A stretch of DNA of 64,000 nucleotides, taken from Rhodanobacter sp. FW104-R8. Its GTDB lineage: Bacteria > Pseudomonadota > Gammaproteobacteria > Xanthomonadales > Rhodanobacteraceae. Below, in pieces: positions 41,091 to 50,681 of this stretch. Within the stretch, counting starts at the first letter, position 1. Each line of letters starts with the position of its first letter. The DNA lies in assembly GCF_001617365.1 (NCBI RefSeq), contig NZ_LVJR01000018.1:32679-96678 (forward strand), given 5' to 3'. A program made the position numbers and the translations under genes. The notes beneath the pieces are model-generated. The model did not search any database. It was not told where the DNA came from and saw only the letters and a list, made by a program, of their open reading frames with translations.

Positions 41091-42965
41091 TCAGCCGTCC
41101 GCGCCGCCGTCGAACGTGGCCACGATGCGCGCCACCACCTGTTCGGCCAGCTCCTCCGACCGCCCCGCGCCCGCCAGGTGGATGTCCGGCGCCTCGGGGC
41201 GCTCGTACGGCGCGTCGATGCCGGTGAAGTTGCGGATCGCGCCCGCGCGCGCCTTGCGGTAGAGGCCCTTGGGGTCGCGCCGTTCGCATTCCTCCAGCGG
41301 CGTGTCGACGAACACCTCCATGAACTCCGCGGCGGCAAACAGCTCGCGCGCCGACTGCCGCTCGCTGCGGTACGGCGAGATCACGCTGACCAGCACGATC
41401 AGCCCGGCGTCGACCATCAGGTGCGCCACCTCGGCGATGCGGCGGATGTTCTCCACGCGATCCTCCGGGGTGAAGCCCAGGTCGCGGTTGATGCCGTGGC
41501 GCACGTTGTCGCCGTCGAGCAGGTAGGTGTGGCAGCCCAGCGCATGCAGGCGCCGCTCGACCAGGTTGGCGATGGTGGACTTGCCGGCGCCGGACAGGCC
41601 GGTGAACCACAAGCACAGCGGCTGCTGCCCCTTGCTGGCGGCGCGCACGGACTTGTCGATGTCGACATGCTGCCAGTGCACGTTGGCCGAGCGGCCCAGC
41701 GCGAAGTCCAGCATGCCGCAGGCCACCGTGGCGTTGCTCTGGCGGTCGATCAGGATGAAGCCGCCCAGCGTGCGGTTGTCCGCATAGGCCTCGAACGCGA
41801 CCTCCTCGTCCAGGCCGAGCGTGCAGTAGCCCACCTCGTTGAGTTCCAGGTGGCGCGCGGCCAGCCGCGCCTGGCTGTTCACGTCCACCTTGTGCTTGAT
41901 CGCCATCACCCGCGCGTTGACCGTGCGCGTGCCGAGCTTCAGCCAGTAGGCGCGATTGGGCAGCAGCGCGCTGTCGCCCAGCCACAGCAGGTGGCAGGTG
42001 AACTGGTCGGCCACCGGCGCCGGGCGCAACGCGTCGGCGATCACGTCGCCGCGGCTGGCGTCCAGCTCGCGGTCCAGGCACAGCGTCACCGCCTGGCCGT
42101 CGCCCGCGCTGTCCAGGTCGCCGTCGGCGGTGACGATGCGCTCGATGCGCGCGCGCTGCACGCCGGGCTGCACCACCACCTCGTCGCCGCGCGCCACGCG
42201 GCCGCCGCAGATCGTGCCGGCGTAGCCGCGGAACGACTGGTCGGGCCGGTTCACCCACTGCACCGGCATGCGGAAATCCACCGCCCGGGCGGGCGCTGCG
42301 TCGGCCGATTCCAGCAGCTCCAGCAGGCTGGGGCCGCGGTACCAGGGCATGCGCGCGGAGCGCGCGCCCACGTTGTCGCCGCCCGGCGCGATCACCGGCA
42401 GGCATGCCACGCTGGCGATGCCCAGCGTCTGCGCCAGCGCCCGGTAAGCTTCGCTGATCCCGCGGTAGACGGCCTCGTCGCCATCGACCAGGTCCATCTT
42501 GTTCACCGCCAGCACCACCTGGCGGATGCCGAGCAGGCTGCATATATAAGTGTGCCGGCGGGTCTGCGGCAGCAGGCCCTTGCGCGCGTCCACCAGCACC
42601 ACCGCGAGTTCCGCGTTGGAGGCGCCGGTGGCCATGTTGCGCGTGTACTGCTCGTGGCCGGGGCAGTCGGCCACGATGAAGCTGCGCCGCGCGGTGTGGA
42701 AGTAGCGGTAGGCCACGTCGATGGTGATGCCCTGCTCGCGTTCGGCGTCCAGCCCGTCGGTGAGCAGGGCGAAGTCCAGCGCGTCGCCGGCATCGGCATG
42801 CAGCCGGCGGCTGTCGCGCGCCAGCGCGGCGAGCTGGTCCTCCGGCACCGTGCCGGCGTCGTACAGCAGGCGGCCGAGCAGGGTGCTCTTGCCGTCGTCC
42901 ACGCTGCCGCAGGTGATGAAGCGCAGCAGGCCCTTGCCGGCATCGGTCGTGGTCGGTGCGCCCAT
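41091..42965 (-). CDS. cysNC: Bifunctional ATP sulfurylase GTPase subunit / APS kinase
   Basis: 624-aa fusion. Residues about 13-440 are CysN: GTPase P-loop [20 protein letters not shown] and NKMDL, followed by EF-Tu-like beta barrels. Residues about 450-624 are CysC: P-loop [24 protein letters not shown], and the PYRSERQ and [16 protein letters not shown] blocks. With CysD it converts sulfate to APS and then PAPS. Its ATG shares one base with the cysD stop (TGATG, 42963-42967), so the two are translationally coupled. CysN-CysC fusion is normal in xanthomonads. Confidence 0.95.
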   Translation of the reverse strand: MGAPTTTDAGKGLLRFITCGSVDDGKSTLLGRLLYDAGTVPEDQLAALARDSRRLHADAGDALDFALLTDGLDAEREQGITIDVAYRYFHTARRSFIVADCPGHEQYTRNMATGASNAELAVVLVDARKGLLPQTRRHTYICSLLGIRQVVLAVNKMDLVDGDEAVYRGISEAYRALAQTLGIASVACLPVIAPGGDNVGARSARMPWYRGPSLLELLESADAAPARAVDFRMPVQWVNRPDQSFRGYAGTICGGRVARGDEVVVQPGVQRARIERIVTADGDLDSAGDGQAVTLCLDRELDASRGDVIADALRPAPVADQFTCHLLWLGDSALLPNRAYWLKLGTRTVNARVMAIKHKVDVNSQARLAARHLELNEVGYCTLGLDEEVAFEAYADNRTLGGFILIDRQSNATVACGMLDFALGRSANVHWQHVDIDKSVRAASKGQQPLCLWFTGLSGAGKSTIANLVERRLHALGCHTYLLDGDNVRHGINRDLGFTPEDRVENIRRIAEVAHLMVDAGLIVLVSVISPYRSERQSARELFAAAEFMEVFVDTPLEECERRDPKGLYRKARAGAIRNFTGIDAPYERPEAPDIHLAGAGRSEELAEQVVARIVATFDGGADG

Positions 42966-43882
42966 CAGAAATAGCCCTCCTGCTTCTTGCGCTCCATCGA
43001 GGCGGTGGGGTCGTGGTCGATCACCCGGCCCTGCCGCTCGGAGCTGCGCGAGTCGGCCATTTCCCGGATGATCTTGTCCAGCGTGTCGGCGCCGGATTCC
43101 ACCGCGCCGGTGAGCGGGTAGCAGCCCAGCGTGCGGAAGCGCACCTCGCGCATTTCCACCGTCTCGCCCTCGCGCAGGGCGAGGCGTTCGTCGTCCACCA
43201 TGATCAGCGCGCCGTCGCGAGCCACCACCGGGCGCGGCTTGGCGAAGTACAGCGGCACCACCGGGATGTTCTCGCGGCGGATGTACAGCCACACGTCCAT
43301 CTCGGTCCAGTTGGACAGCGGGAACACCCGCACGCTCTCGCCCCGGCGGATCTGCGTGTTGAAGGTGTGCCAGAACTCCGGGCGCTGGCGCTTCGGATCC
43401 CAGCGGTGCTGCGCGTTGCGGAACGAGAACACGCGCTCCTTGGCGCGCGACTTCTCCTCGTCGCGGCGGGCGCCGCCGATGGCCGCGTCGAAGCCGTAGC
43501 GGTCCAGCGCCTGCTTCAGCGCCTGGGTCTTCATCACGTCGGTATGCACGGTGGCGCCGTGGACGAGCGGCGAAATGCCCTGGCGCACGCCCTCCTCGTT
43601 GATGTGCACCAGCACCTGCACGTCGCCGGCCGCCGCCACCCGGTCGCGGAACGCGATCATCTCGCGGAATTTCCAGGTGGTGTCCACGTGCAGCAGCGGC
43701 AGCGGCGGCTTCGCCGGGTAGAACGCCTTGCGCAGCAGGTGCAGCAGCACCGAGGAATCCTTGCCGATCGAATACAGCATCACCGGATGGCGGAAGCTGG
43801 CCGCCACCTCGCGGAAGATGTGGATGCTTTCCGCCTCGAGATCGTCCAGGTGCGAATGCGTTGGCGCGTTGTCTGTACTCAT
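42965..43882 (-). CDS. cysD: Sulfate adenylyltransferase subunit 2
   Basis: 305 aa catalytic ATP sulfurylase subunit. PP-loop [47 protein letters not shown] and the C-terminal SSERQGR...[10 protein letters not shown] block are all canonical. It forms the heterodimer with CysN that makes APS from sulfate and ATP. First gene of the cysD-cysNC unit; ATG 43882. The ~210 nt upstream should hold the promoter, but I cannot identify a CysB site with confidence. Confidence 0.95.
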   Translation of the reverse strand: MSTDNAPTHSHLDDLEAESIHIFREVAASFRHPVMLYSIGKDSSVLLHLLRKAFYPAKPPLPLLHVDTTWKFREMIAFRDRVAAAGDVQVLVHINEEGVRQGISPLVHGATVHTDVMKTQALKQALDRYGFDAAIGGARRDEEKSRAKERVFSFRNAQHRWDPKRQRPEFWHTFNTQIRRGESVRVFPLSNWTEMDVWLYIRRENIPVVPLYFAKPRPVVARDGALIMVDDERLALREGETVEMREVRFRTLGCYPLTGAVESGADTLDKIIREMADSRSSERQGRVIDHDPTASMERKKQEGYF

Positions 43883-44096
43883 GCGTGGAACCCGAGCTGG
43901 TCTTGCGCGGACGCGCCATCGCGCGCCGGTCATCCGGTCATGTTACGCGATCCCCGACGGGGTTCCGAAATAACCTCGGCGCGACAGGCCGTGCGCGCAC
44001 GGCATATGCCCCGCGGCAGGATCGCCGAAAAGGCCGCGCCCTGCCGCCGCCCTGGCGCACGCCGGGACAACGCGGCCGCAAGTGGCCGGGGCGCCC

Positions 44097-45494
44097 TCAG
44101 GCGATCGCCGGATACACCGGTTCCGCGTCCAGCGTGGCCGCGCACACCGCGGCCAGTTCCAGCAGGCGCAGGTCCGAGCCGCGGGCGCCGACCAGTTGCA
44201 GGCCCACCGGCATGCCGTTCGGCAACGTGCCCATCGGCAGGCTCACCGCGGGGCAACCGGCCAGGCTGGCGAAGCTGGTGAGGTCGCCCTGGTTGTCCGG
44301 CACCGGGTCGTCCAGCGGGAACGCGCCCTGCGGCGTGGTGGGCAGCACCAGCACGTCGACCTGGGCGAACAGCCGGCGCATCTTCAGCGTGGCCGCGTCG
44401 AGCACGCGGTCGGCCCGCGCGTAGTCGGCCGCACTCTTGCCGGCGGCGTAGCCGAGCAGGCGGCGGAAGTGCTCCGAGACCGGGCGCTCGGTGCTGGCCA
44501 GGTCCGCGGCGAACGTGCCGAGCATCTCCGCCTCCATCAGCAGCAGGCCGGCACGGCGGGTACGGGCGAAATCCCAGTCGGCGAAGTCGACCGTGCGCAG
44601 CTCGCCCAGCGCGTGCGGCAGCTTCGCCAGCGCCGCTTCGAACACCTCGATCACGTCCGGCTGCACGCCCAGCGCGGCGAGATCGGGCAGCAGGCCGGTG
44701 CGCAGGTTGCCCGGCTCCCAGTCCGGCAGCGCGAACGCCACCCGGCGCCGGCGCGAGCGCGCGTCGTCGGCGTCGTAGCCGGCCAGCACCTGCAGCAGCA
44801 CGGTGAGGTCGTCGGGGCTGCGCGCCAGCAGGCCCACCGCGTCGAGCCGGCGCGCGGCCGGCAGCATGCCGCGGGTGGAAATCTCGCCGTGGGTGGGCTT
44901 CAGCGCGTACACGCCGCAATAGCTGGCCGGGATGCGGATCGAGCCGAGGCTGTCCGAACCGACCGCCGCCACCGCCAGCCCCGCGGCCACCGCCGCCGCG
45001 GCGCCGCCGGAGGAACCGCCGGCGGTGCAGCCGTGGCGATACGGGTTGTGGGTGGCGCCGAAATGCGGATTGTCGGTGACCGCGCCCAGCGCGCCCTCGT
45101 CCATGTTGGTCTTGCCCAGCAGCATCGCGCCGGAGGCGCGCAGCCGCGCCACCACGTGGGCGTCCTCCTGCACCGGCCGGCCGCGGCCGGGCAGGCCGGC
45201 CCGGGTGGGCCAGCCGGCGATGTCGAAGTTGTCCTTCAGCGCGATCGGGATGCCGTCCAGCCGACCGATCACGCCGTCGCGGCGGCGCCGTTCGGCCAGT
45301 TCCGCCTGGTCCTGCAGCAGGCCGGAGCGCTGATCGACGTAGGCATGCAGTTCGGGATCGATCCGCTCGATCGCCTGCTGGTAGACATCGGCCAGCGCCT
45401 GCGGCTGCACCCGGCCCACCGCCAGCCAGTGCAGCAACTGGCACAGCGAGGCACGGCGCAGGTCGAGGTCGGCGATCGGCGGCATCGAATTCAT
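44097..45494 (-). CDS. Amidase-signature family protein
   Basis: 465 aa, amidase-signature fold. The Ser-cisSer-Lys triad is visible: Lys in IALKDNF, Ser in TAGGSSGGAA and the nucleophile Ser in GSDSLGSIRIPAS. Related to GatA-type and 6-aminohexanoate/aryl amidases; the conserved signature hydrolyses C-N amide bonds, but it stands alone without gatC/gatB, so it is unlikely to be GatA. ATG 45494 follows GAGGGAG by 5 nt. Divergent from the ETF-QO gene. Confidence 0.85.
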   Translation of the reverse strand: MNSMPPIADLDLRRASLCQLLHWLAVGRVQPQALADVYQQAIERIDPELHAYVDQRSGLLQDQAELAERRRRDGVIGRLDGIPIALKDNFDIAGWPTRAGLPGRGRPVQEDAHVVARLRASGAMLLGKTNMDEGALGAVTDNPHFGATHNPYRHGCTAGGSSGGAAAAVAAGLAVAAVGSDSLGSIRIPASYCGVYALKPTHGEISTRGMLPAARRLDAVGLLARSPDDLTVLLQVLAGYDADDARSRRRRVAFALPDWEPGNLRTGLLPDLAALGVQPDVIEVFEAALAKLPHALGELRTVDFADWDFARTRRAGLLLMEAEMLGTFAADLASTERPVSEHFRRLLGYAAGKSAADYARADRVLDAATLKMRRLFAQVDVLVLPTTPQGAFPLDDPVPDNQGDLTSFASLAGCPAVSLPMGTLPNGMPVGLQLVGARGSDLRLLELAAVCAATLDAEPVYPAIA

Positions 45495-45656
45495 GGACAC
45501 TCCCTCGGGTTGCCCCGATTATCGCCGCGCCCGATGAATCGATTGCAAGCGGTAGCGCAGCACGCGTTGCCGCCCGCCACCCGAAAACGGACAATGGCGG
45601 CTTGGCCCATACTCACACGCACGGCAACCGCCCGCGCCTCCACCAGGGAATCCGCC

Positions 45657-47270
45657 ATGAGCGAACGCGAAACCATGGAATACGACGTCGTCGTGGTCGG
45701 CGCCGGTCCGGCCGGCCTGTCGTTCGCGATCCGTCTGAAGCAGCTGAAGCCAGAGGTGAGCGTGTGCGTGATCGAGAAAGCCTCGACCGTCGGCGCGCAG
45801 ATCCTCTCCGGCGCAGTGATCGAGCCGCAGCCGCTGGACGCGCTGCTGCCCGGCTGGCGCGCCAATCCGCCGCCGATCTGCGTGCCGGCCGGCGAGGACG
45901 AGTTCTGGCTGCTCAGCAAGACTGGCGGGCGCAAGCTGCCGGTGGTGCCGCCGGGCATGCGCAACCACGGCAACTTCATCGTCTCGCTGGGCGCCATGTG
46001 CGCGTGGCTGGCGCCGCAGGCCGAGGCGCTGGGCGTGGACGTGTTCCCCGGCTTCGCCGCTGCCGACAACATCTACAACGAGGACGGTTCGGTCGCCGGC
46101 GTGCGCATCGGCGACATGGGCGTGGCGAAGGACGGCACGCACAAGAGCGGCTACACCCAGGGCATCGACATCAAGGCCAAGGTCACCGTGCTGGCCGAAG
46201 GCGCGCGCGGCAGCCTCACCAAGCAGCTGATCAAGCGCTATGCGCTGGACAAGGACAGCGATCCGCAGGGCTACTCGATCGGCATCAAGGAGCTGTGGCA
46301 GCTGCCGCTCGGCCGCGTCACCCCGGGCAAGATCGTGCACAGCTTCGGCTGGCCCGCCGACACGCATACTTATGGCGGCAGCTTCATGTACCACCTGGAC
46401 CAGGACCGCATCGCGCTGGGCTACGTCAGCGGGCTCGACTACAGCGACCCGAACTACCAGCCGTGGGAAGCGTTCCAGCAGTGGAAGAACCACCCGATGA
46501 ACCTGCCGCTGCTGGAAGGCGGCACGATCCTCTCCGCCGGCGCGCGCGCGATCGTCACCGGCGGCTGGCAGTCGCTGCCGAAATGCGAGATGCCCGGCGC
46601 GCTGCTGATCGGCGACACCGCCGGCCTGCTCAACGTGCCGAAGGTGAAAGGCACCCACCAGGCGATCCGCAGCGGCATGCTCGCCGCCGAACACCTGGTT
46701 GCGAACGCGCTGGACCCGGCCGGCTTCGACGCGAAGCTGCGCGGCTCGGACGCGATGGCCGAGCTGAAGAAGGTGCGCAACATCAAGCCCGCGTTCAAGA
46801 AGGGGCTGTGGTTCGGCATGCTCAACGCCGCGTGGGAAACCGTTACCGGCGGGCTCTCACCGTGGACGCTGAGGAACAAGCCCGACTGGTCCTCGCTGCA
46901 CAAGCTCGGCCAGCAGGAGGAGCCGAAGCGCGACTACGTGCAGCGCACGCTGCCGCCGCGCGACCGCCTGGCTGGCGTCTACTTCGCCGCCACCGAGCAC
47001 GACGAAGACCAGCCCGTGCACCTCAAGGTGGCCGACACCGACATCTGCGCCACCAAGTGCGTCGAGGAATACGACAACCCCTGCACCCGCTTCTGCCCCG
47101 CCAACGTCTACGAGATGGTCGCAGACGTCAGCGCGCCGCACGGCAAGCGCCTGCAGATCAATTCCGCCAACTGCGTGCACTGCAAGACCTGCGACATCAA
47201 GGACCCGTACGAAATCATCACCTGGGTCACGCCGGAAGGCGGCTCCGGGCCGAATTACCAGAACCTTTGA
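45657..47270 (+). CDS. Electron-transfer flavoprotein-ubiquinone oxidoreductase
   Basis: 537 aa. N-terminal FAD site VVVGAGPAGLSFAIRLKQL, ubiquinone-binding region, GDTAGLLNVPKVKGTHQAI, and a C-terminal 4Fe-4S ferredoxin domain with CATKC-(x8)-C-(x3)-CP and CVHCKTCDIKDP. It passes electrons from reduced ETF to the quinone pool, so it closes the circuit from FadE (16.7 kb) through EtfAB (52.9-54.7 kb). AGGGAA (45645-45650) is 6 nt before ATG 45657. Confidence 0.95.
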   Translation: MSERETMEYDVVVVGAGPAGLSFAIRLKQLKPEVSVCVIEKASTVGAQILSGAVIEPQPLDALLPGWRANPPPICVPAGEDEFWLLSKTGGRKLPVVPPGMRNHGNFIVSLGAMCAWLAPQAEALGVDVFPGFAAADNIYNEDGSVAGVRIGDMGVAKDGTHKSGYTQGIDIKAKVTVLAEGARGSLTKQLIKRYALDKDSDPQGYSIGIKELWQLPLGRVTPGKIVHSFGWPADTHTYGGSFMYHLDQDRIALGYVSGLDYSDPNYQPWEAFQQWKNHPMNLPLLEGGTILSAGARAIVTGGWQSLPKCEMPGALLIGDTAGLLNVPKVKGTHQAIRSGMLAAEHLVANALDPAGFDAKLRGSDAMAELKKVRNIKPAFKKGLWFGMLNAAWETVTGGLSPWTLRNKPDWSSLHKLGQQEEPKRDYVQRTLPPRDRLAGVYFAATEHDEDQPVHLKVADTDICATKCVEEYDNPCTRFCPANVYEMVADVSAPHGKRLQINSANCVHCKTCDIKDPYEIITWVTPEGGSGPNYQNL

Positions 47271-47287
47271 GTGGCAGGAGCAGTCCG

Positions 47288-49369
47288 CTGATCGGCAACC
47301 TGCACTGGCGACTCAAGCGCCTGGGCTACCTGTGGCAGCGCACGCGCGGCAGCCTCGCGCTGCGCGGCTGGCGCGGTACGCTGGCGCGCATGCGGCAGGA
47401 GTTCCAGTCGCGCCCCGAGCTGGACGAGGCCCTGGCGCTGCTGCCGCTGGATGAACCGTTCGCGCCATTCGCGCTGCCGCTCAGCGACCGGCCGCAGGTG
47501 TCGGTGATCATCCCGGTTCACGGCGAGCTCGCCCATACCCTCGCCTGCCTGCGCTCGCTGGTGCGGCATGGCGCGCAGGCGCCGTTCGAGGTGATCGTGG
47601 TGGACGATGCCTCGCCGGACGCCAGCGCCGCCACGCTGGCACAGGTCGGCGGCCTGCACCTGCTGCGCAATGCCGCCAACCTCGGCTTCATCGGCAGCTG
47701 CAACGCCGGCGCTGCCGCGGCCCGCGGCGAGTTCCTGCTGTTCCTCAACAACGACACCCAGGTCACGCCCGGCTGGCTGGACGCGCTGCTCAACTGCTTC
47801 GCCGAGCGCGCCGACTGCGGCATCGCCGGCAGCCGGCTGGTCTACCCGGACGGGCGCCTGCAGGAAGCCGGCGGCCTGGTGTTTGCCGACGGCAGCTGCT
47901 GGACCACCGGCCGCTTCGAACCGCGCGACGTGCCGCTGTTCCGCTGCCGCCGCGAGGTCGACTACGTCTCCGGCGCCTCGCTGCTGATCCGCCGCGAAGT
48001 GTTCCGGCGCGTCGGCGGCTTCGACGCACGCTACGCGCCGGCCTACTACGAGGATGCCGACCTGGCGTTCGCGGTGCGCCGGCTCGGCCTGCGCGTGTAC
48101 TACGAACCGGCCAGCACGGTGATCCATTGCGAGGGCATCAGCGCCGGCACCGACCTCGACCGCGGCATGAAGCGCCACCAGCGGCCCAACCGGGCGAAGT
48201 TCGCCGCCAAATGGACGACCGAACTCGCCGCCCAGCCGCCCGCCGGCACGCCGCTCGAGCGCGCGATCCGCTGGCGCCGGCGCGGCCGCGTGCTGGTGGT
48301 GGACGCGATGGCGCCGGAGCCTGCGCGCGACTCCGGCTCGCTGCGCCTGTGCGCGATCCTGCGCCTGCTCGACGAGCAGGGCTGGAGCACCGCCTTCCGG
48401 CCTGACGACGGCCGCGCCAGCCCGGCGGAGATCGACGCGCTCGGCGCACTGGGCTGCGAAGTGTTGTGCAAGCCGTGGGTGGCGGACCTGCCGCGCTGGC
48501 TGCGCGAGCATGGCGGCGAACTGCGCGCGGTGATCCTGTGCCGTCACACCGTCGCCGGCCAGTACGCCGGGCTGGTGCGCCGGCATGCGCCGCAGGCGAA
48601 GCTGCTGTTCGACACGGTAGACCTGCACTTCCTGCGCGAACGGCGCGCCGCCGAACTCGGCGGCAGCACCCTCATGGCCCGCCAGGCCGAAGCCGCCCGC
48701 CGCAGCGAACTGGCGCTGATCGAACAGGCCGACGTCAGCTTCGTGGTCAGCCCGCACGAACAATCGCTGCTGGCGCGGCTGTTGCCGCAGGCACGGGTGG
48801 AACTGCTGTCCAACATCCACGAGGTGCACGGCTGCCGGCACCCATACGCGGGGCGCCGCGACCTGGTCTTCATCGGGGGCTACGGCCACCCGCCGAACAG
48901 CGACGCGATCCGCTGGATCGCCGGCGAGATCCTGCCGAAGCTGCGCGAGGCGCTGCCCGACATCCGCGTGCACGTGCTCGGCGACATGCCGGACACGGCA
49001 CGACACGAGCTGGCCACGCCGGGTCTCGAATTCCACGGCCGCGTGGCCGAACTGGCGCCCTGGCTGGACCACTGCCTCGCCACGCTGGCGCCGTTGCGTT
49101 TCGGCGCCGGCGTGAAGGGCAAGATCAACATGTCGATGAGCCACGGCGTGCCGGTGATCGCTACCACCATCGCGGTGGAGGGCATGCGATTGACTGACGG
49201 CACGAACGTGCTGGTGGCCGACGACGCCAGCGCCTACGCCAACGCCGTCCAGCGGCTGCAGCACGACGAGACGGTCTGGCGGCAACTCTCCGAACATGGT
49301 CTGGACAACGTGCAACAGCACTTCTCCGCCGCCGCCGCCGCGGCCACCCTGCATCGCGCGCTGGATTGA
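47288..49369 (+). CDS. Two-domain glycosyltransferase (GT2 fused to GT4-like), probable CTG start
   Basis: About 693 aa. A short Arg/Trp-rich N-terminal helix, then a GT2 domain (about 75-300): VSVIIPVHGE, VVDDASPDAS, LFLNNDTQV, and the rhamnosyltransferase-like YYEDADLAFAVRRLGLRV. A second, GT4-like domain follows (about 340-690) with VFIGGYGHPPNSDAI and the acceptor/donor part GAGVKGKINMSMSHGVPVI. No ATG or GTG exists before codon 35, but AGGAG (47276-47280) lies 7 nt before CTG 47288; TTG 47267 overlaps the ETF-QO stop but has no SD. Likely role: surface-polysaccharide (rhamnan-like) assembly. Confidence 0.8.
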   Translation: MIGNLHWRLKRLGYLWQRTRGSLALRGWRGTLARMRQEFQSRPELDEALALLPLDEPFAPFALPLSDRPQVSVIIPVHGELAHTLACLRSLVRHGAQAPFEVIVVDDASPDASAATLAQVGGLHLLRNAANLGFIGSCNAGAAAARGEFLLFLNNDTQVTPGWLDALLNCFAERADCGIAGSRLVYPDGRLQEAGGLVFADGSCWTTGRFEPRDVPLFRCRREVDYVSGASLLIRREVFRRVGGFDARYAPAYYEDADLAFAVRRLGLRVYYEPASTVIHCEGISAGTDLDRGMKRHQRPNRAKFAAKWTTELAAQPPAGTPLERAIRWRRRGRVLVVDAMAPEPARDSGSLRLCAILRLLDEQGWSTAFRPDDGRASPAEIDALGALGCEVLCKPWVADLPRWLREHGGELRAVILCRHTVAGQYAGLVRRHAPQAKLLFDTVDLHFLRERRAAELGGSTLMARQAEAARRSELALIEQADVSFVVSPHEQSLLARLLPQARVELLSNIHEVHGCRHPYAGRRDLVFIGGYGHPPNSDAIRWIAGEILPKLREALPDIRVHVLGDMPDTARHELATPGLEFHGRVAELAPWLDHCLATLAPLRFGAGVKGKINMSMSHGVPVIATTIAVEGMRLTDGTNVLVADDASAYANAVQRLQHDETVWRQLSEHGLDNVQQHFSAAAAAATLHRALD

Positions 49370-49429
49370 CTGCGCGTACCGGCGAGGTTGATCAGCCGTA
49401 CCGCTCCGCCATGATCAGTGTTCCGTTGG

Positions 49430-49614
49430 GGAACCTCGAATAACCCTGCTCCAAGCTCGTCATCCCAGCGAATGCTGGGCTCCAGCGCCCCCAAGCCATT
49501 GAAGCACGGGGGCACTGGATTCCAGCTTTCGCTGGAATGACGCTTCGTGGGAGGTTTTTCGAGGTTCCCTGAATTCCTGCCTTCGCAGGAATGACGGTGG
49601 TTATTCGAGGCTCC
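49430..49614. mobile_element. MITE-like element, copy 1
   Basis: 185 bp with 16-bp terminal inverted repeats (GGAACCTCGAATAACC at 49430-49445; its inverse with one mismatch at 49599-49614). A 6-bp direct repeat CGTTGG flanks it (49424-49429 and 49615-49620), a target-site duplication. The interior holds small hairpins (CCCAGCG/CGCTGGG type, CCTGC-CTTC-GCAGG). No coding capacity. A second copy lies on the other side of the TA pair. Confidence 0.75.
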
Positions 49615-49668
49615 CGTTGGTGATCAGAACCGCGTGCGCTGGCCGATCCCATGATCTTGTCCGCTTCA

Positions 49669-49718
49669 GTGTTGGTGCATTTGACAACACCCTGTATGTG
49701 TTGGTATGTTCTCCAACA
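49669..49718 (+). promoter_or_regulatory. Promoter with two operator-like inverted repeats for the second TumE/TumA-like pair
   Basis: -35 TTGACA (49681-49686) and -10 TATGTT (49705-49710) are 18 nt apart; transcription should start at about 49716-49718, i.e. on the ATG at 49718, giving a leaderless mRNA. Two inverted repeats cover it: GTGTTG-N10-CAACAC (49669-49690) over the -35 and TGTTGG-N8-CCAACA (49699-49718) over the -10. They share a TGTTG core, fitting autorepression. Confidence 0.65.
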
Positions 49719-50005
49719 TGAAAGCCAAACTGCTGCTCCGCGAGCGCCAAAGCCTGACGGAAACAGCGTTCATTGAGGCTGTCATTTGGCACGTGTCCAG
49801 GCCAGTGTCCGGCAGTGACCATGACTACAAGTACAGCTTGTTGCTGGTTGCTGAAGGTGTTTGCGTACTGCGATATGACAACGAAGCTGGCAAAGGCGAC
49901 CACAAGCATGTTGCCAGTCACGAAGTGACCTATCGCTTCATCGACTTGTCCACGCTGCAAACCGATTTCTGGAACGACGTTGAAGCGTGGAGGGCAGAGC
50001 AATGA
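49718..50005 (+). CDS. TumE-family toxin, second module
   Basis: 95 aa. KAKLLLRERQSL, an AVIWHVSRPVSGSDHDYKYSL segment, the RYDNEAGKGDHKHVA block (conserved Asp/Asn/Lys/His) and a final TDFWNDVEAW helix are characteristic of a TumE/DUF6516 subtype different from the one at 5.4 kb. Start ATG 49718 is preferred over 49706 because 49706 lies inside the predicted -10 and 49718 matches the family N-terminus (MKA-L-LR). Toxin-first order, ATGA overlap with the antitoxin gene. Confidence 0.75.
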   Translation: MKAKLLLRERQSLTETAFIEAVIWHVSRPVSGSDHDYKYSLLLVAEGVCVLRYDNEAGKGDHKHVASHEVTYRFIDLSTLQTDFWNDVEAWRAEQ

Positions 50006-50343
50006 AAACAGTGACGCTCGGTGTTTCTTCAGTTGAGGCAACCAAGCGGCGAATGGCCGCCGCTTTTCAGGGCGAGGCGCAGGGCACGTTCATTTCGTTC
50101 ACATCGATTGAACTGCTCTGGAAAGTGCTGACCGCCAAACGATGGGAAATCCTGCATGCCATGACAGGTCAAGGTGAGCTGGCGATCCGCGAGGTGGCCC
50201 GCCGTGTCGGCCGCGATGTCAAAGCTGTTCATGGCGATGTGACGGCCCTCGTCCATGCTGGCGTACTTGAACGATCGGGCGATGGGGTATCGTTTCCCTA
50301 CGACGCCGTGCATGTCGATTTCACTCTGCGCAAAGCAGCGTAG
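50002..50343 (+). CDS. TumA-like antitoxin / HVO_A0114-family regulator, second module
   Basis: 113 aa. KTVTLGVSSVEATKRRMAAAFQGEAQGTFISF is the conserved N-terminal antitoxin segment; residues about 45-95 form a winged helix (LLWKVLTAKRWEILHAM...IREVARRVGRDVKAVHGDVTALVHAGVLE), followed by PYDAVHVDF. Start overlaps the toxin stop by 4 nt; GGAGGG (49989-49994) gives an SD. Expected to bind the two TGTTG inverted repeats upstream and to neutralise the toxin. Confidence 0.75.
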   Translation: MKTVTLGVSSVEATKRRMAAAFQGEAQGTFISFTSIELLWKVLTAKRWEILHAMTGQGELAIREVARRVGRDVKAVHGDVTALVHAGVLERSGDGVSFPYDAVHVDFTLRKAA

Positions 50344-50425
50344 CCACACACGTTTTCTGACGATCCGGCCGGCAGCGCGGCGGGTGATCACGGTGCGTCG
50401 AAACTCTGATCATTTCTCACCAGTG

Positions 50426-50612
50426 GGAGTCTCGAATAACCTCCGTCGCCCCAGCGAAAGCTGGGGCCCAGTGCCTTCAAGCCATCGAAAAGCAAAGGCA
50501 CTGGATGACTCGCTGCGCTCGCCCCTCCGGGGCCGCCTTGCAGGTGTTCTGCGCGCTGCGCGCTTGTCCTGCTTTCGCAGGAATGACGGGGAAAATGGGG
50601 TTATTCGAGGCT
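50426..50612. mobile_element. MITE-like element, copy 2
   Basis: About 187 bp with the same terminal inverted repeats as copy 1 (CTCGAATAACC at 50431-50441, GGTTATTCGAGGCTC at 50598-50612) and related interior hairpins (CCCAGCGAAAGCTGGG, CCTGC-TTTC-GCAGG followed by AATGACGG). Flanks ACCAGTG/ACCAGCG (50419-50425, 50613-50619) look like an imperfect target duplication. It contains no gene. With copy 1 it brackets the TA pair. Confidence 0.75.
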
Positions 50613-50681
50613 CACCAGCGCACGCGATTGACCACAGTCGTGCCAACCGCGATGCTCCGGCATCACCACTGATAGACCGCC

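Noticed and set aside
49430..50612. An insertion sequence carrying the second TA pair with its own transposase
   Set aside because: No transposase frame lies between or inside the two repeats; only the TA genes are present, so MITE-like is the most that can be claimed.
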